A stretch of DNA of 64,000 nt from Peptoclostridium sp965368085 (GCA_965368085.1 CBDULP010000003.1:52417-116416), one strand, 5' to 3'. Counted from the stretch's first letter, positions 44,723 through 53,840 are shown. Notes: generated by a model from the letters alone, not told the origin. A program made the numbers and translations.

Positions 44723-45748
44723 CTATTTTTTAATTTCAATAGCGTCTCCTCTTGAACCTGAAACTTCTCTTCCAAAACCTCGTATATATTCCTCAACTTC
44801 CATTCTTTCATCCAGTATGCTCTTTTCAGACCCCGGAGGCTTCGGATATATGTCATAGAGCCTTCTGTACTCGTGTGGCTCAACTTTTCTCATTATTACA
44901 TTCGCCCCCGCGCAAAACGCATTAGTTCCAGTTGAAACCTCAAGCGCCGTAGTCGTAGGCAGATGAGGCCTTTTAAGCATCAGTCTCGTTATTGCAACCG
45001 CCTTTAGTGTCAGTAGACTGCTGCCGGTGTTTTCACGTTTAAGCCCTGTGTCCGGATGCGGTATGAAAGGTCCTATCCCCGCCATTTCAACGTCAAGCTC
45101 CTTTAATAGAAGTATATCCTTTGCTATTGTCTCAAGACTCTGATCCGGAAGCCCTATCATAAAGCCGCTGCCAGTCTGGTATCCAAGCTCTTTGAGCCAT
45201 TTGAGGCACTGGACCCTCCTTTCAAACGAAGAGTGTGGATGCAATCTGTTGTATATATCATGGTCTGCCGTTTCATGCTTTAAAAGGAACCTGTCCGCCC
45301 CATCTTCTTTCCACTGGGCGTAGTCCTCATAGTCCCTCTCTCCAACGCTAAGCGTTATGGCAATGTCCCCGATATTTTTTATATCCTTTACTATGCCTGA
45401 AATAATGTCCCTTGTATAATAGCTGTCCTCTCCCGACTGGAGCACCACAGTCTTGTATCCGGCTTCATATGCCTCTTTTACATTCTGTACTATCTCTTTC
45501 GGGCTCATTCTATATCTTTTTATTTTTTCATTCAGCCTTTGAAGCCCGCAGTACTGGCAGTCGCATCTGCAGTGGTTTGAAAACTCTATTATGGCCCTGA
45601 GGTGGACCTCTTCCCCGCAGTACTCACTTCTCAATCTGTCGGCACTTTCAAAGAGTATCTTTTCATCGCCTTCAAGCAGCCTTACTATCTCTTCAATGCT
45701 TGCGTTTGAACTTTTTATGATTTTTTCTATTATAGCCTTCTCTTCCAT
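44723..45748 (-). CDS. hydE: [FeFe]-hydrogenase maturase HydE
   Basis: 341 residues. Radical-SAM protein that processes the HydG iron product toward the azadithiolate-bridged subcluster. Motif C-R-C-D-C-Q-Y-C-G near 58 and the later V-L-Q-S-G-E-D segment near 100 are HydE-typical. Ribosome site GGGAGGAA. First gene of the maturase operon. A strong promoter, a ~215-base transcript and an intrinsic terminator lie upstream (45846-46096), so its expression may depend on read-through or on a second, weaker promoter in the 98-base gap. Confidence 0.95.
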   Translation of the reverse strand: MEEKAIIEKIIKSSNASIEEIVRLLEGDEKILFESADRLRSEYCGEEVHLRAIIEFSNHCRCDCQYCGLQRLNEKIKRYRMSPKEIVQNVKEAYEAGYKTVVLQSGEDSYYTRDIISGIVKDIKNIGDIAITLSVGERDYEDYAQWKEDGADRFLLKHETADHDIYNRLHPHSSFERRVQCLKWLKELGYQTGSGFMIGLPDQSLETIAKDILLLKELDVEMAGIGPFIPHPDTGLKRENTGSSLLTLKAVAITRLMLKRPHLPTTTALEVSTGTNAFCAGANVIMRKVEPHEYRRLYDIYPKPPGSEKSILDERMEVEEYIRGFGREVSGSRGDAIEIKK

Positions 45749-45845
45749 TTATTCCTCCCATGCGCCAAAATATTATGCCCAGTCCACATGTTAATTCTGT
45801 TTCTTAGGCCAATTTTCTGACAGTCTCTCTGATTAGGATGAATCT

Positions 45846-45874
45846 AAAAAAGACTTCTCCGAAAGGAGAAGTCT
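45846..45874 (-). terminator. Intrinsic terminator upstream of hydE
   Basis: Perfect 10-base-pair stem (45851-45860 with 45865-45874), GAAA-class loop, six T residues after it on the minus strand. It lies about 98 bases before the hydE start with no gene between it and the upstream promoter. Confidence 0.88.
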
Positions 45875-46061
45875 AGTGTATTCGCATTCTGCATATTGGT
45901 TAATACTTTCAGGCGAAGCCTATTCCCGCCTAATAAATAATTAACATTTCTATGCATGTAATATACCCTATTTGACTTCCCCTCTTACTCGGCCTTTCCT
46001 TGTAATCAGGTTGGAAATTGTTGTATCCAATGGACCGGAAGCCTCCAATCCATCTGATGTT
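45846..46061 (-). ncRNA. Candidate hydE leader RNA or small RNA (~215 nt), family not recognised
   Basis: Bounded by a near-consensus minus promoter (46068-46096) and an intrinsic terminator. No reading frame of note. On the minus strand the 5' part can close on itself: TCAG and TTGGA near 46040-46057 pair with TCCAA and CTGA near 46006-46017, enclosing a second hairpin ATTG-GATACAA-CAAT. Then comes a purine-rich single-stranded stretch (near 45962-46003). A second stem follows, GTTAAT...ATTAAC, with an inner AGGCG...CGCCT hairpin near 45899-45950. The terminator ends it. I could not match it to SAM, cobalamin, Moco, 6S, SRP or T-box patterns. It may be a regulatory leader of the maturase operon or an independent sRNA. 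Confidence 0.6.
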
Positions 46062-46067
46062 AATATG

Positions 46068-46096
46068 ATTATACACAAAATAGAATTTAATGTCTA
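46068..46096 (-). promoter_or_regulatory. Strong promoter for the hydE leader/ncRNA
   Basis: Minus strand reads TAGACA, 17 bases, TATAAT. One of the best promoter matches in the window. The predicted start is near 46061. Confidence 0.75.
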
Positions 46097-46223
46097 CAAT
46101 CAAAAGCAGATTTCGACAAAAATAATTATTTTTTTAACAACAATTCCGTATTGCACTTGCTCTAATTCTCAGGAAAATCATTCTGTTTTCCGTCAGCGCA
46201 ATCCAAATCTTTTTGCATTATTT

Positions 46224-46253
46224 TTGTTTATACACATCTATTTATGGTATAAT
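46224..46253 (+). promoter_or_regulatory. Promoter for the small plus-strand transcription unit
   Basis: Plus strand reads TTGTTT, 18 bases, TATAAT, with the TGG extended -10 element directly before it. The predicted start is near 46260, about 50 bases before the small reading frame. Confidence 0.7.
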
Positions 46254-46308
46254 AAGTTAAAGTAATTATTTTAAAAATAATTATACAATAAGGAGTGTGT
46301 TTTTAATT

Positions 46309-46437
46309 ATGTCCAGTAGTGACAGGTCCGTTCCGCGGCGAGTCAGGGACTTTTCGGAGCTAAAAGGATTTTCAGCATGCATATCGCTTTTAGCGCTTAT
46401 GTACCTGGTGTCTAGCTTCGTCTCAAAAACAGTATGA
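46309..46437 (+). CDS. Small single-membrane-span protein, 42 residues, unrecognised
   Basis: Frame M-S-S-S-D-R-S-V-P-R-R-V-R-D-F, a short polar linker, then a hydrophobic run S-A-C-I-S-L-L-A-L-M-Y-L-V-S-S-F-V and a basic end. It reads as a basic cytosolic head with one C-terminal membrane helix. AGGAG lies 13 bases upstream, a long but usable spacing. It has its own extended -10 promoter and a bidirectional terminator, so the unit is transcribed; whether it acts as peptide or RNA is open. It points toward the NSS transporter gene on the other strand. Bacterial NSS transporters can have a small single-span subunit (MetS type), but this sequence does not resemble the MetS I remember. Confidence 0.5.
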   Translation: MSSSDRSVPRRVRDFSELKGFSACISLLALMYLVSSFVSKTV

Positions 46438-46469
46438 AAAATCGCCTTTATACACTAAAGGCGATTTTT
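46437..46469. terminator. Bidirectional terminator between the small gene and the NSS transporter
   Basis: Perfect 14-base-pair stem (46437-46450 with 46456-46469) with A-run and T-run flanks on either side, so it can stop both convergent transcripts. It starts at the last base of the small gene's stop codon. Confidence 0.92.
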
Positions 46470-46491
46470 ATGGTTTTTGGGAGTTTTTATA

Positions 46492-47946
46492 TTATGCCGC
46501 TTTGCTCTCGTCGTATGCCGCTTCTTTGCTTTCGCCTCTGCGCAGATTTGCAAATCCCGCCGCCAGAAGCACTACAAGTCCTGCTACAGCCTTCATTCCA
46601 AATTTGGATATAAGCCCAGTGGAATTGAACAGTATGATGGCTATCGCAGTAGGCGCTATATATCTTATTGCAAATTCATATGCGCCCTTCGCCTTGAATT
46701 CATACATACCTTCACTTTCAACCTCTTTAGATGAGCTTCCTGCCTTCCAAACCCATCCCACAAACAGGCAGACAAGTATTCCGCCAACCGGAAGGAATAT
46801 GTTCGAAGCTATGAAATCAAATAGGTCGAAGAAAGTCTTCCCAAGTATTTTGACTTCGCTCCAAGCTCCGTAAGACAGAGTCGACGGAACCGAAAGTGCA
46901 AATGCCGCTGCGGCTATGAGTAAAGTAGCCTTTTTTCTTCCCATTTTGAATTCTTCTGTTACAAATGCAACTACAACTTCTATGAGAGATATTGTCGATG
47001 TCATCGCCGCTATGCCTATAAGCAGAAAGAACATTGCCTCGAAAAATCCTCCAAAAGGCATTTCGCTAAATACCGCAGGAAGAGTCATGAAAATCAGTGC
47101 CGCTCCCTGGTCAGGTTTGAATCCATATGCAAACACTGCAGGGAATATTACCATTCCAGCCATAAGCGCTATTGCCGTATCCGCTATTGTAACCTGTACC
47201 GCAAGCTTTAGCAGGTTCTCCTTTTTCCCTATATAGCTTCCATATGTAAGTATTATTCCCATTCCAAGGCTCAGTGAATAGAACGCATGACCCAGTGCCT
47301 CAAGAACACCCTTTGTAGTAAGTTTTGAAAAATCAGGTTTGAAAAGGAATTCAAGCCCCTTAGAAGCCCCTGGCAGTGTAACCGATCTGAAAACAAGCCC
47401 TACCAGTATCATAAGAAGTACAGGCATCAATATTTTGCTGTACTTTTCTATTCCGTTTTTGACACCCGATATAACCATTATGGCTGTCACTGCGAGAACT
47501 ACAAATGTCCAAAGTACAGGCTCGACAGGCGAGCTTATTATTCCGCCAAAATAATTTGCAAGATCCTCAGGCGCGACCCCTATTAACTTTCCGCTAAACG
47601 CCCTTGCTATGTATGCAAACACCCATCCGGCTATTATGGCATAAAACGAAAGTATTATGAATGCTGTCGCAACTGCCAGATATCCTGATTTGCGCCATTT
47701 GCCGTCACTTGATATCTTTTTGAATGAACCCATTGCGTTTGTCTGAGTGTTTCTTCCAAGCGAAAACTCTGCAATCATGACAGGAAGCCCTATAAGTGCT
47801 ATGCAAAAAAGATATACAAGTATGAAAGCCGCTCCCCCGTTTTGCCCCGTTATGTACGGGAATTTCCATATATTTCCCAGTCCTATTGCCGACCCTGCTG
47901 CTGCCGCCAATATTCCCAGCTTAGATCCAAAATTATCCCTATTCAT
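46492..47946 (-). CDS. NSS-family sodium-dependent transporter
   Basis: 484 residues, 12 hydrophobic segments. TM1 signature G-S-A-I-G-L-G-N-I-W-K-F-P-Y near 20, then G-G-A-A-F-I-L-V-Y-L, S-L-G-M-G-I-I-L-T-Y-G-S-Y near 230, as in tryptophan/tyrosine-type NSS proteins (TnaT/MhsT group). It imports an amino acid with Na+. Substrate not determined; an aromatic or branched amino acid is likely from the subgroup. Monocistronic, with a strong promoter at 48042-48070. Confidence 0.92.
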   Translation of the reverse strand: MNRDNFGSKLGILAAAAGSAIGLGNIWKFPYITGQNGGAAFILVYLFCIALIGLPVMIAEFSLGRNTQTNAMGSFKKISSDGKWRKSGYLAVATAFIILSFYAIIAGWVFAYIARAFSGKLIGVAPEDLANYFGGIISSPVEPVLWTFVVLAVTAIMVISGVKNGIEKYSKILMPVLLMILVGLVFRSVTLPGASKGLEFLFKPDFSKLTTKGVLEALGHAFYSLSLGMGIILTYGSYIGKKENLLKLAVQVTIADTAIALMAGMVIFPAVFAYGFKPDQGAALIFMTLPAVFSEMPFGGFFEAMFFLLIGIAAMTSTISLIEVVVAFVTEEFKMGRKKATLLIAAAAFALSVPSTLSYGAWSEVKILGKTFFDLFDFIASNIFLPVGGILVCLFVGWVWKAGSSSKEVESEGMYEFKAKGAYEFAIRYIAPTAIAIILFNSTGLISKFGMKAVAGLVVLLAAGFANLRRGESKEAAYDESKAA

Positions 47947-48017
47947 ATCTATCCTCCATATGTTGTAAAAAATGATAAGTCGAAAAAATTCAAAAAATCT
48001 GAAAATTTAGTATATAT

Positions 48018-48070
48018 ACGGCGCCGTGTTGTATACGGGATATTATATACACTGTTTGATGCCGAGTCAA
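48018..48070 (-). promoter_or_regulatory. Promoter and possible operator of the NSS transporter gene
   Basis: Minus strand reads TTGACT, 17 bases, TATAAT (48042-48070). ACGGCGCCGT (48018-48027) is a perfect 10-base palindrome about 10 bases downstream of the predicted start site, in an AT-rich context. That place suits a repressor. No regulator gene is adjacent. Confidence 0.6.
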
Positions 48071-48186
48071 TACCTGTATTCATGTTTTTTTTTTATCCAT
48101 TTCATTCTATTTAATTTGTTTTTTTGAAACCTTCTCTTTTGCTCTGGCGGCAATACGTCCATAGGTTCCATATATTTTTTTCTACA

Positions 48187-48218
48187 AAAAACAGCCGACA
48201 TACGGTCCGGCTGTTTTT
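48187..48218 (-). terminator. Terminator after uvrA
   Basis: Perfect 11-base-pair stem (48187-48197 with 48208-48218), T run after it on the minus strand. It lies about 100 bases after the uvrA stop. The rest of the gap, 48071-48186 and 48219-48316, has no other feature that I recognise. Confidence 0.85.
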
Positions 48219-48316
48219 AAAGTTTTACAATATGTTTTATTTTTTGCAGTTCAATTGTATAAATTCACAATGATGTGAAACATAATCATAGCGGCAGGTT
48301 CATACCTCACATACCA

Positions 48317-51142
48317 CTATAGATATTTTTTAAGGAAGCTCCCAGTGTAAGAAACATCCGCAGATGCTATGTCCTCAGGTGTTCCTTGAGCTATTACATA
48401 TCCTCCCTTGTCTCCGCCCTCCGGTCCAAGGTCTATTATGTGGTCCGCAGTCTTTATCACATCGAGGTTGTGCTCTATTACTATGACGCTGTTTCCGCTT
48501 TCCACAAGCTTGTGTAGCATATCTATGAGCCTGTCCACGTCTGCCATGTGAAGACCGGTAGTAGGCTCGTCCAGTATATACAGGGTCTTTCCCGTAGATC
48601 TTTTGCTGAGCTCCGAGGATAGCTTTATCCTTTGTGCCTCTCCTCCCGAAAGCTGTGTTGAAGGCTGGCCCAGCTTTATATATCCAAGCCCCACATCCAT
48701 GAGGGTCTGGAGCTTTCTCTTTATCGCTGGAATGTTCTCGAAAAACCCAAGCGCCTCTTCGACATTCATGTCAAGTACGTCGGATATTGTCTTATCCTTG
48801 TATTTGACTTGCAGGGTCTCCCTATTGTATCTTTTGCCTTTGCAGACCTCGCAAGGCACGTATACGTCGGGAAGGAAATGCATCTCTATTTTGATTATCC
48901 CGTCGCCCTTGCAGGCCTCGCATCTTCCGCCCTTCAAATTGAAGCTGAACCTGCCCTTGTTGTATCCTCTTGCCTTGGCCTCCGGAGTTGACGCAAAAAT
49001 ATCCCTTATGTGATCGAATACACCCGTATATGTCGCCGGATTCGACCTTGGAGTCCTTCCTATAGGCGACTGGTCTATGTCTATAACCTTATCTATGTTT
49101 TCAAGACCCAGTATTTCGTCGTGGTCTCCTGGCCTGCTCTTTAGCCTTTGAAGTTTTGAAGCCGCACCCTTGTACAATATCTCGTTTACAAGAGAGCTCT
49201 TTCCAGAACCCGAAACCCCTGTGATACATGTGAACACTCCGAGAGGCAGCTCAACGTCTATGTTCTTGAGGTTGTTCTCCCTTGCGCCCTTTACAGTCAG
49301 GCTGCTTCCGTTTCCGGACCTTCTCTCATTGGGCACATCCACTTTCAGCTTGCCACTCAGATACTGGCCTGTTATGGACCTTTTTTCGCCCTTTATATCG
49401 TCTATGCTTCCGGCTGCGACTATCTCTCCGCCGTGAACCCCAGCCCCCGGACCTATGTCCACTATGAAGTCCGCGGCGTTTATTGTGTCCTCGTCATGCT
49501 CTACGACTATTAGTGTATTGCCTATGTCCGTAAGCCTTCTGAGAGTTGAAAGCAGCCTGTCGTTGTCCCTTTGATGAAGCCCTATGCTCGGCTCGTCAAG
49601 CACATAAAGCACCCCAACAAGAGAAGACCCTATCTGGGTTGCAAGCCTTATCCTTTGAGACTCCCCTCCCGAAAGAGTTCCGGCACTTCTCGAAAGCGTA
49701 AGGTATTCAAGTCCCACGTCCTTTAAAAAGCGCAGCCTCTCCCTTATCTCCTTTAGTATGTCCTTTCCAATAAGCCTTTGCATTTCTGTGAGCTTTAGCC
49801 CTTCTATCTTTTCAATCAAAAGAGCTATTGACAGGTCTGTAAGATCGGCTATGTTAACTCCGTCTACGAGTACGGAAAGACTTTCCTTTTTCAATCTCTC
49901 TCCCTTGCATTTCGGACATGGGTTTTCACTCATGTACTCTTCTATTTTCTGTCTTATATAGTCGGAAGACGTCTCGAGGTATCTTCTCTCAAGGTTGTTT
50001 ATGACACCTTCAAACTTGGAGCTGTATGTCCTCCTTCCTCCGTACTGGCTTTCAAACTCGAAGCTTAAAACGACATCGTCTCCGTAAAAAAGTTTCTTTA
50101 CAAATTCCCTGTCAAGCTCCTTAAAAGGCGCATCTAGCGACTGCCCATAGTGATCTGCGAGGCTTCCCATCATCTTGAAATAGTACGTGTCCTCAGACCC
50201 CGCTCCGCTTGAGGCCCAAGCGGCAACGGCCCCCTGCCTTATTGAAAGATCCTCATTTGGAACTACAAGCTTTGGATCCACCTTTTTCATAAAGCCCAAT
50301 CCGTTGCACTCGTCACATGCCCCGAAAGGAGAGTTGAACGAGAACATCCTCGGCGAAAGGTCCTCTATTCCTATTCCGTGTTCTATGCAGGCAAATTTTG
50401 TGGAGAGCATTATCTCCTCATCCCCGACCACGTCCACTACAACAAGCCCGTCCGAAAGCTTTACGCAGGTTTCAATCGAATCATAAAGCCTGCTGTCTAT
50501 GCCATCTTTGACTACTATCCTGTCAACCACGACTTCTATGTTGTGCTTTTTGTTCTTGTCCAGCTCTATGTCCTCGCCAATGTCGTATACGTCTCCGTCA
50601 ACCCTGACCCTAACAAAACCTTCTTTTTTTATGGTGTCGAGCGTCTTTTCATGCCTTCCCTTTTTACCCCTGACAACAGGGGACATTAGCTGTATCCTGC
50701 TTCCCTCGCCAAGTTCCATGACCTTGTCGGCTATCTGCTCTATCGTCATCTGGCTTATCTTCTTTTTGCACACGGGGCAGTGAGGCTCCCCTATCCTTGC
50801 AAACAGGAGCCTGAAATAGTCGTATATCTCAGTAACCGTTCCCACAGTAGACCTTGGATTTTTTGAAGTCGTCTTTTGGTCTATCGATATGGCAGGCGAA
50901 AGCCCTTCTATATACTCCACATCAGGCTTTTCCATCTGTCCCAGAAACTGCCTCGCATATGCCGAAAGGCTCTCCACATATCTTCTCTGCCCTTCCGCGT
51001 ATATGGTGTCGAATGCAAGCGATGACTTTCCCGAGCCAGAAAGGCCTGTAAACACTACAAGCTTGTTTCTGGGTATTTCAATGTTTATGTCTTTGAGGTT
51101 GTGCTCCTTTGCTCCCCTTATTACTATTTTTTCATTCTTCAC
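48317..51142 (-). CDS. uvrA: Excinuclease ABC subunit A
   Basis: 941 residues, full length. Damage-sensing ABC ATPase. Walker A motifs G-L-S-G-S-G-K-S-S near 32 and G-V-S-G-S-G-K-S-S near 640; ABC signatures L-S-G-G-E-S-Q and L-S-G-G-E-A-Q; zinc-finger cysteines C-P-V-C, C-P-K-C and C-E-A-C near 740. The start is a GTG at 51142 with AGAGGTGAT, four bases after the uvrB stop. An ATG eight codons earlier lies inside uvrB. Confidence 0.97.
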   Translation of the reverse strand: MKNEKIVIRGAKEHNLKDINIEIPRNKLVVFTGLSGSGKSSLAFDTIYAEGQRRYVESLSAYARQFLGQMEKPDVEYIEGLSPAISIDQKTTSKNPRSTVGTVTEIYDYFRLLFARIGEPHCPVCKKKISQMTIEQIADKVMELGEGSRIQLMSPVVRGKKGRHEKTLDTIKKEGFVRVRVDGDVYDIGEDIELDKNKKHNIEVVVDRIVVKDGIDSRLYDSIETCVKLSDGLVVVDVVGDEEIMLSTKFACIEHGIGIEDLSPRMFSFNSPFGACDECNGLGFMKKVDPKLVVPNEDLSIRQGAVAAWASSGAGSEDTYYFKMMGSLADHYGQSLDAPFKELDREFVKKLFYGDDVVLSFEFESQYGGRRTYSSKFEGVINNLERRYLETSSDYIRQKIEEYMSENPCPKCKGERLKKESLSVLVDGVNIADLTDLSIALLIEKIEGLKLTEMQRLIGKDILKEIRERLRFLKDVGLEYLTLSRSAGTLSGGESQRIRLATQIGSSLVGVLYVLDEPSIGLHQRDNDRLLSTLRRLTDIGNTLIVVEHDEDTINAADFIVDIGPGAGVHGGEIVAAGSIDDIKGEKRSITGQYLSGKLKVDVPNERRSGNGSSLTVKGARENNLKNIDVELPLGVFTCITGVSGSGKSSLVNEILYKGAASKLQRLKSRPGDHDEILGLENIDKVIDIDQSPIGRTPRSNPATYTGVFDHIRDIFASTPEAKARGYNKGRFSFNLKGGRCEACKGDGIIKIEMHFLPDVYVPCEVCKGKRYNRETLQVKYKDKTISDVLDMNVEEALGFFENIPAIKRKLQTLMDVGLGYIKLGQPSTQLSGGEAQRIKLSSELSKRSTGKTLYILDEPTTGLHMADVDRLIDMLHKLVESGNSVIVIEHNLDVIKTADHIIDLGPEGGDKGGYVIAQGTPEDIASADVSYTGSFLKKYL

Positions 51143-51146
51143 AATA

Positions 51147-53117
51147 TCACCTCTTCTTTTTCTCAAGCTCAGCTATCTTGTCCCTAAGCTGTGCGGCCTT
51201 TTCAAACTGGAGTGTTTCGGCAGCCTCTATCATTAGGAGCTTAAGCTCGTGTATCATGTCCTCAAGAGGCATTTCTTCAGCCATGCTCTCCACATTCATA
51301 TAGCCGGCCCCTTCCTCCGCGACGCTTGTGGCCTCTATTACATCCCTTATGCCCTTCTTTATGGTAGTAGGGATTATTCCATGCTCCTCGTTGTACGCCT
51401 TCTGTATTGCTCTTCTTCTGTTCGTTTCGCTTATGGCGCTTTCCATGGAATGTGTCATCTTGTCTGCATACATTATGACCCTTCCGTTTGCATTTCTTGC
51501 CGCTCTTCCTATGGTCTGTATCAGCGATGTCTCAGACCTCAGGAAGCCTTCCTTGTCTGCATCGAGTATCGACACCAACGACACTTCTGGAATATCGAGC
51601 CCCTCCCTTAGAAGGTTTATTCCCACGAGCACGTCAAACACTCCGCTTCGAAGGTCCCTTATTATCTTTATCCTCTCCAGCGTTTCGACATCCGAGTGCA
51701 TGTATGTCACCTTCACGCCCGCGCCGTTCAAATAGTCCGTAAGGTCCTCGGCCATCCTCTTTGTAAGCGTGGTCACAAGAACCCGTTCCTTGCGCTGCAC
51801 TCTCTTGTCTATCTCGCCTAAAAGATCGTCTATCTGACCTTCTGTAGGCCTTATCTCAACATTAGGGTCCAAAAGCCCCGTAGGCCTTATTATCTGCTGG
51901 GCTGTGCACGATGACTTTTCCAGCTCGTATTTAGAAGGAGTTGCAGATACAAACATCATCTGGTTTACCATGCCTTCAAATTCGTTGAATTCAAGCGGCC
52001 TGTTGTCATATGCCGAAGGCAGCCTGAATCCGTATTCTATGAGGGATGTCTTTCTCGACTTGTCCCCCCCGTACATCGCCCTTAGCTGCGGCATCATCAC
52101 GTGCGACTCGTCCGCTATTATCAAAAAATCGTCCGGGAAAAAGTCTAAAAGTGTAAACGGCCGATCTCCCGCTTTTCTTCCCGTAAGGTGCCTCGAATAG
52201 TTTTCTATGCCCTTGCAGGTTCCTATCTCCCTTAGCATCTCAACGTCATACCTTGTCTTTTGTTCTATCCTTTGGGCCTCAAGCAGCATGCCCTTTTTCG
52301 TAAAATAGGCGACCCTCTCTTCCAGTTCTTTTTCTATTGCATCTATCGCCACATTCAGCTTTTCACGGCTTGTAACATAATGTGATGCCGGAAATATTGA
52401 AATGTGAGTTCTTTGGCCCACCGTCTTGCCTGTTATATAATCTATTTCGGTTATCCTGTCTATCTCGTCTCCGAAAAACTCTATCCTTAATGCCTTTTCG
52501 TCGTCGCTTGCGGGGAATATCTCTATTATGTCTCCCCTCACTCTGAAAGTTCCCCTCGTAAAGTCCACGTCGTTTCTCTCATACTGTATCTGTACGAGCT
52601 TCCTTATGACATCGTCCCTGTCACGTATCATTCCCGGCCTTAGAGAAAGCATCTGTTCCTTGTATTCGTCTGGGTCTCCCAGGCCGTATATGCACGATAC
52701 TGAAGAAACTATTATGACATCTCTTCTCTCAAGCACAGCAGATGTCGCCGAGTGCCTCAGCTTGTCTATTTCGTCGTTTATGGCAGAATCCTTTTCTATA
52801 TAAGTATCCGACTGAACTACGTATGCCTCAGGCTGGTAGTAGTCGTAGTAGCTTACGAAATACTCAACTGCATTGTCAGGGAAAAATTCCTTGAACTCGC
52901 TGTAAAGCTGGGCTGCAAGAGTCTTGTTGTGGGCCATTACGATTGTTGGCTTTTTGACCCTTTGTATTATGTTGGCCATTGTAAATGTCTTTCCAGAACC
53001 CGTCGCCCCTATTAGCGTTAAGTACTTTTCTCCGTTTTCTACGGCCCTGCTCAGTTCATCTATCGCCTGGGGCTGGTCCCCAGTAGGCTTGAAATCCGAT
53101 ACTATTTTAAAGTCCAA
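51147..53117 (-). CDS. uvrB: Excinuclease ABC subunit B
   Basis: 656 residues. Helicase-like damage verification subunit. Walker A G-A-T-G-S-G-K-T-F near 40; beta-hairpin region Y-Y-D-Y-Y-Q-P-E-A-Y near 95; DESH-type motif A-D-E-S-H near 340; helicase motif Q-T-I-G-R-A-A-R-N near 540; UVR motif near the C-terminus. Start TTG with GGAGGTG. First gene of the uvrBA pair. Confidence 0.97.
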   Translation of the reverse strand: MDFKIVSDFKPTGDQPQAIDELSRAVENGEKYLTLIGATGSGKTFTMANIIQRVKKPTIVMAHNKTLAAQLYSEFKEFFPDNAVEYFVSYYDYYQPEAYVVQSDTYIEKDSAINDEIDKLRHSATSAVLERRDVIIVSSVSCIYGLGDPDEYKEQMLSLRPGMIRDRDDVIRKLVQIQYERNDVDFTRGTFRVRGDIIEIFPASDDEKALRIEFFGDEIDRITEIDYITGKTVGQRTHISIFPASHYVTSREKLNVAIDAIEKELEERVAYFTKKGMLLEAQRIEQKTRYDVEMLREIGTCKGIENYSRHLTGRKAGDRPFTLLDFFPDDFLIIADESHVMMPQLRAMYGGDKSRKTSLIEYGFRLPSAYDNRPLEFNEFEGMVNQMMFVSATPSKYELEKSSCTAQQIIRPTGLLDPNVEIRPTEGQIDDLLGEIDKRVQRKERVLVTTLTKRMAEDLTDYLNGAGVKVTYMHSDVETLERIKIIRDLRSGVFDVLVGINLLREGLDIPEVSLVSILDADKEGFLRSETSLIQTIGRAARNANGRVIMYADKMTHSMESAISETNRRRAIQKAYNEEHGIIPTTIKKGIRDVIEATSVAEEGAGYMNVESMAEEMPLEDMIHELKLLMIEAAETLQFEKAAQLRDKIAELEKKKR

Positions 53118-53382
53118 TGCCGGTCACCTCCACCTTTGCAAACAAATGTTCTTCTATCACTATATATCATTATATCTTTTTGAATTTTTTAATGCAATAA
53201 GCAAGAGCCCAAAAATTTCAAATTATATTTATGATGTGTCTGGCTGCATCAATACCTCCCACACAGAGCCCTTCTCGCCAGTTTACAGAAAAGTTGAATA
53301 ATTCATATTGCGAAGCAAAAATGATTTCCAAAACCATAAGTTTTGTAAATATATTGACTTTATTTCCCTCTAAGAGTATCAT

Positions 53383-53763
53383 TTGGCATGTGATGCGACC
53401 GATGACCTTGGGGTGCTTCTGTTTTACGACGAACATTCAAATAATTTCACATACTCCGTTTATTTAAACAGAGAGGGTTTTTCATTTGGATACTTTTTCC
53501 ATCCAGGTGGAAATAGCATCGATATTTCCAAAGGCATTCTAGCCTTCGATTATGGCAATTCCATTGCTCTCATTTCGATCAACAAGGTACATGCGGCGAG
53601 AATAGAATGTGTTTCTGAAAACAGTCAACAGGAAAAAGTTGTTTATGAGATAGATCTAGGTAAGCCATTTGCTATTGCAATCCCAATTGTTGATAGCAAT
53701 ACAACTATAAAAATCTATGACAAAAATGGAAATGAAATTCCGATAACAACAATGTCGTGTTAG
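53383..53763 (+). pseudogene. Orphan plus-strand reading frame, possible gene remnant
   Basis: 126 codons from a TTG; the frame is closed by a TAA four codons before it. The protein composition looks coding (D-D-L-G-V-L-L-F-Y-D-E, beta-strand-rich, no membrane span, no signal peptide). There is no ribosome site before the TTG, and the frame has stop codons further upstream. It runs against the strand of both neighbours in an 840-base gap between uvrB and ctpA. It may be the 3' part of a lost gene or a small gene with a frameshifted start. I do not recognise the family. An attC-like hairpin follows it. Confidence 0.4.
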
Positions 53764-53799
53764 GATTGAATGTAGCAATTCATTCTTGCAATGCATTCC

Positions 53800-53840
53800 G
53801 CTAACAACCCGCGCAAAGGCCCTGCGGGTGTTGATTCAGC
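53800..53840 (+). repeat. GC-rich hairpin, weakly attC-like
   Basis: The sequence from 53800 reads GCTAACAACCCGC, then 11 bases, then GCGGGTGTTGATT. The arms pair over about eight bases with a two-base bulge. The 5' half resembles an integron attC site (C-T-A-A-C-A-A-C-C-C-G-C) and the 3' half ends in a GTTGATT that only partly fits GTTRRRY. At ~41 bases it is shorter than typical attC sites. It could equally be a terminator without a T run for the orphan frame. Confidence 0.3.

Noticed and set aside
46006..46061. SRP RNA or 6S RNA at the hydE leader
   Set aside because: The conserved SRP loop sequences are absent, and the 5' end folds on itself instead of pairing with the 3' end as 6S RNA would.
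53231..53467. Plus-strand frame overlapping the start of the orphan frame before ctpA
   Set aside because: No ribosome site, composition unlike a protein, and it overlaps the better frame at 53383-53763.
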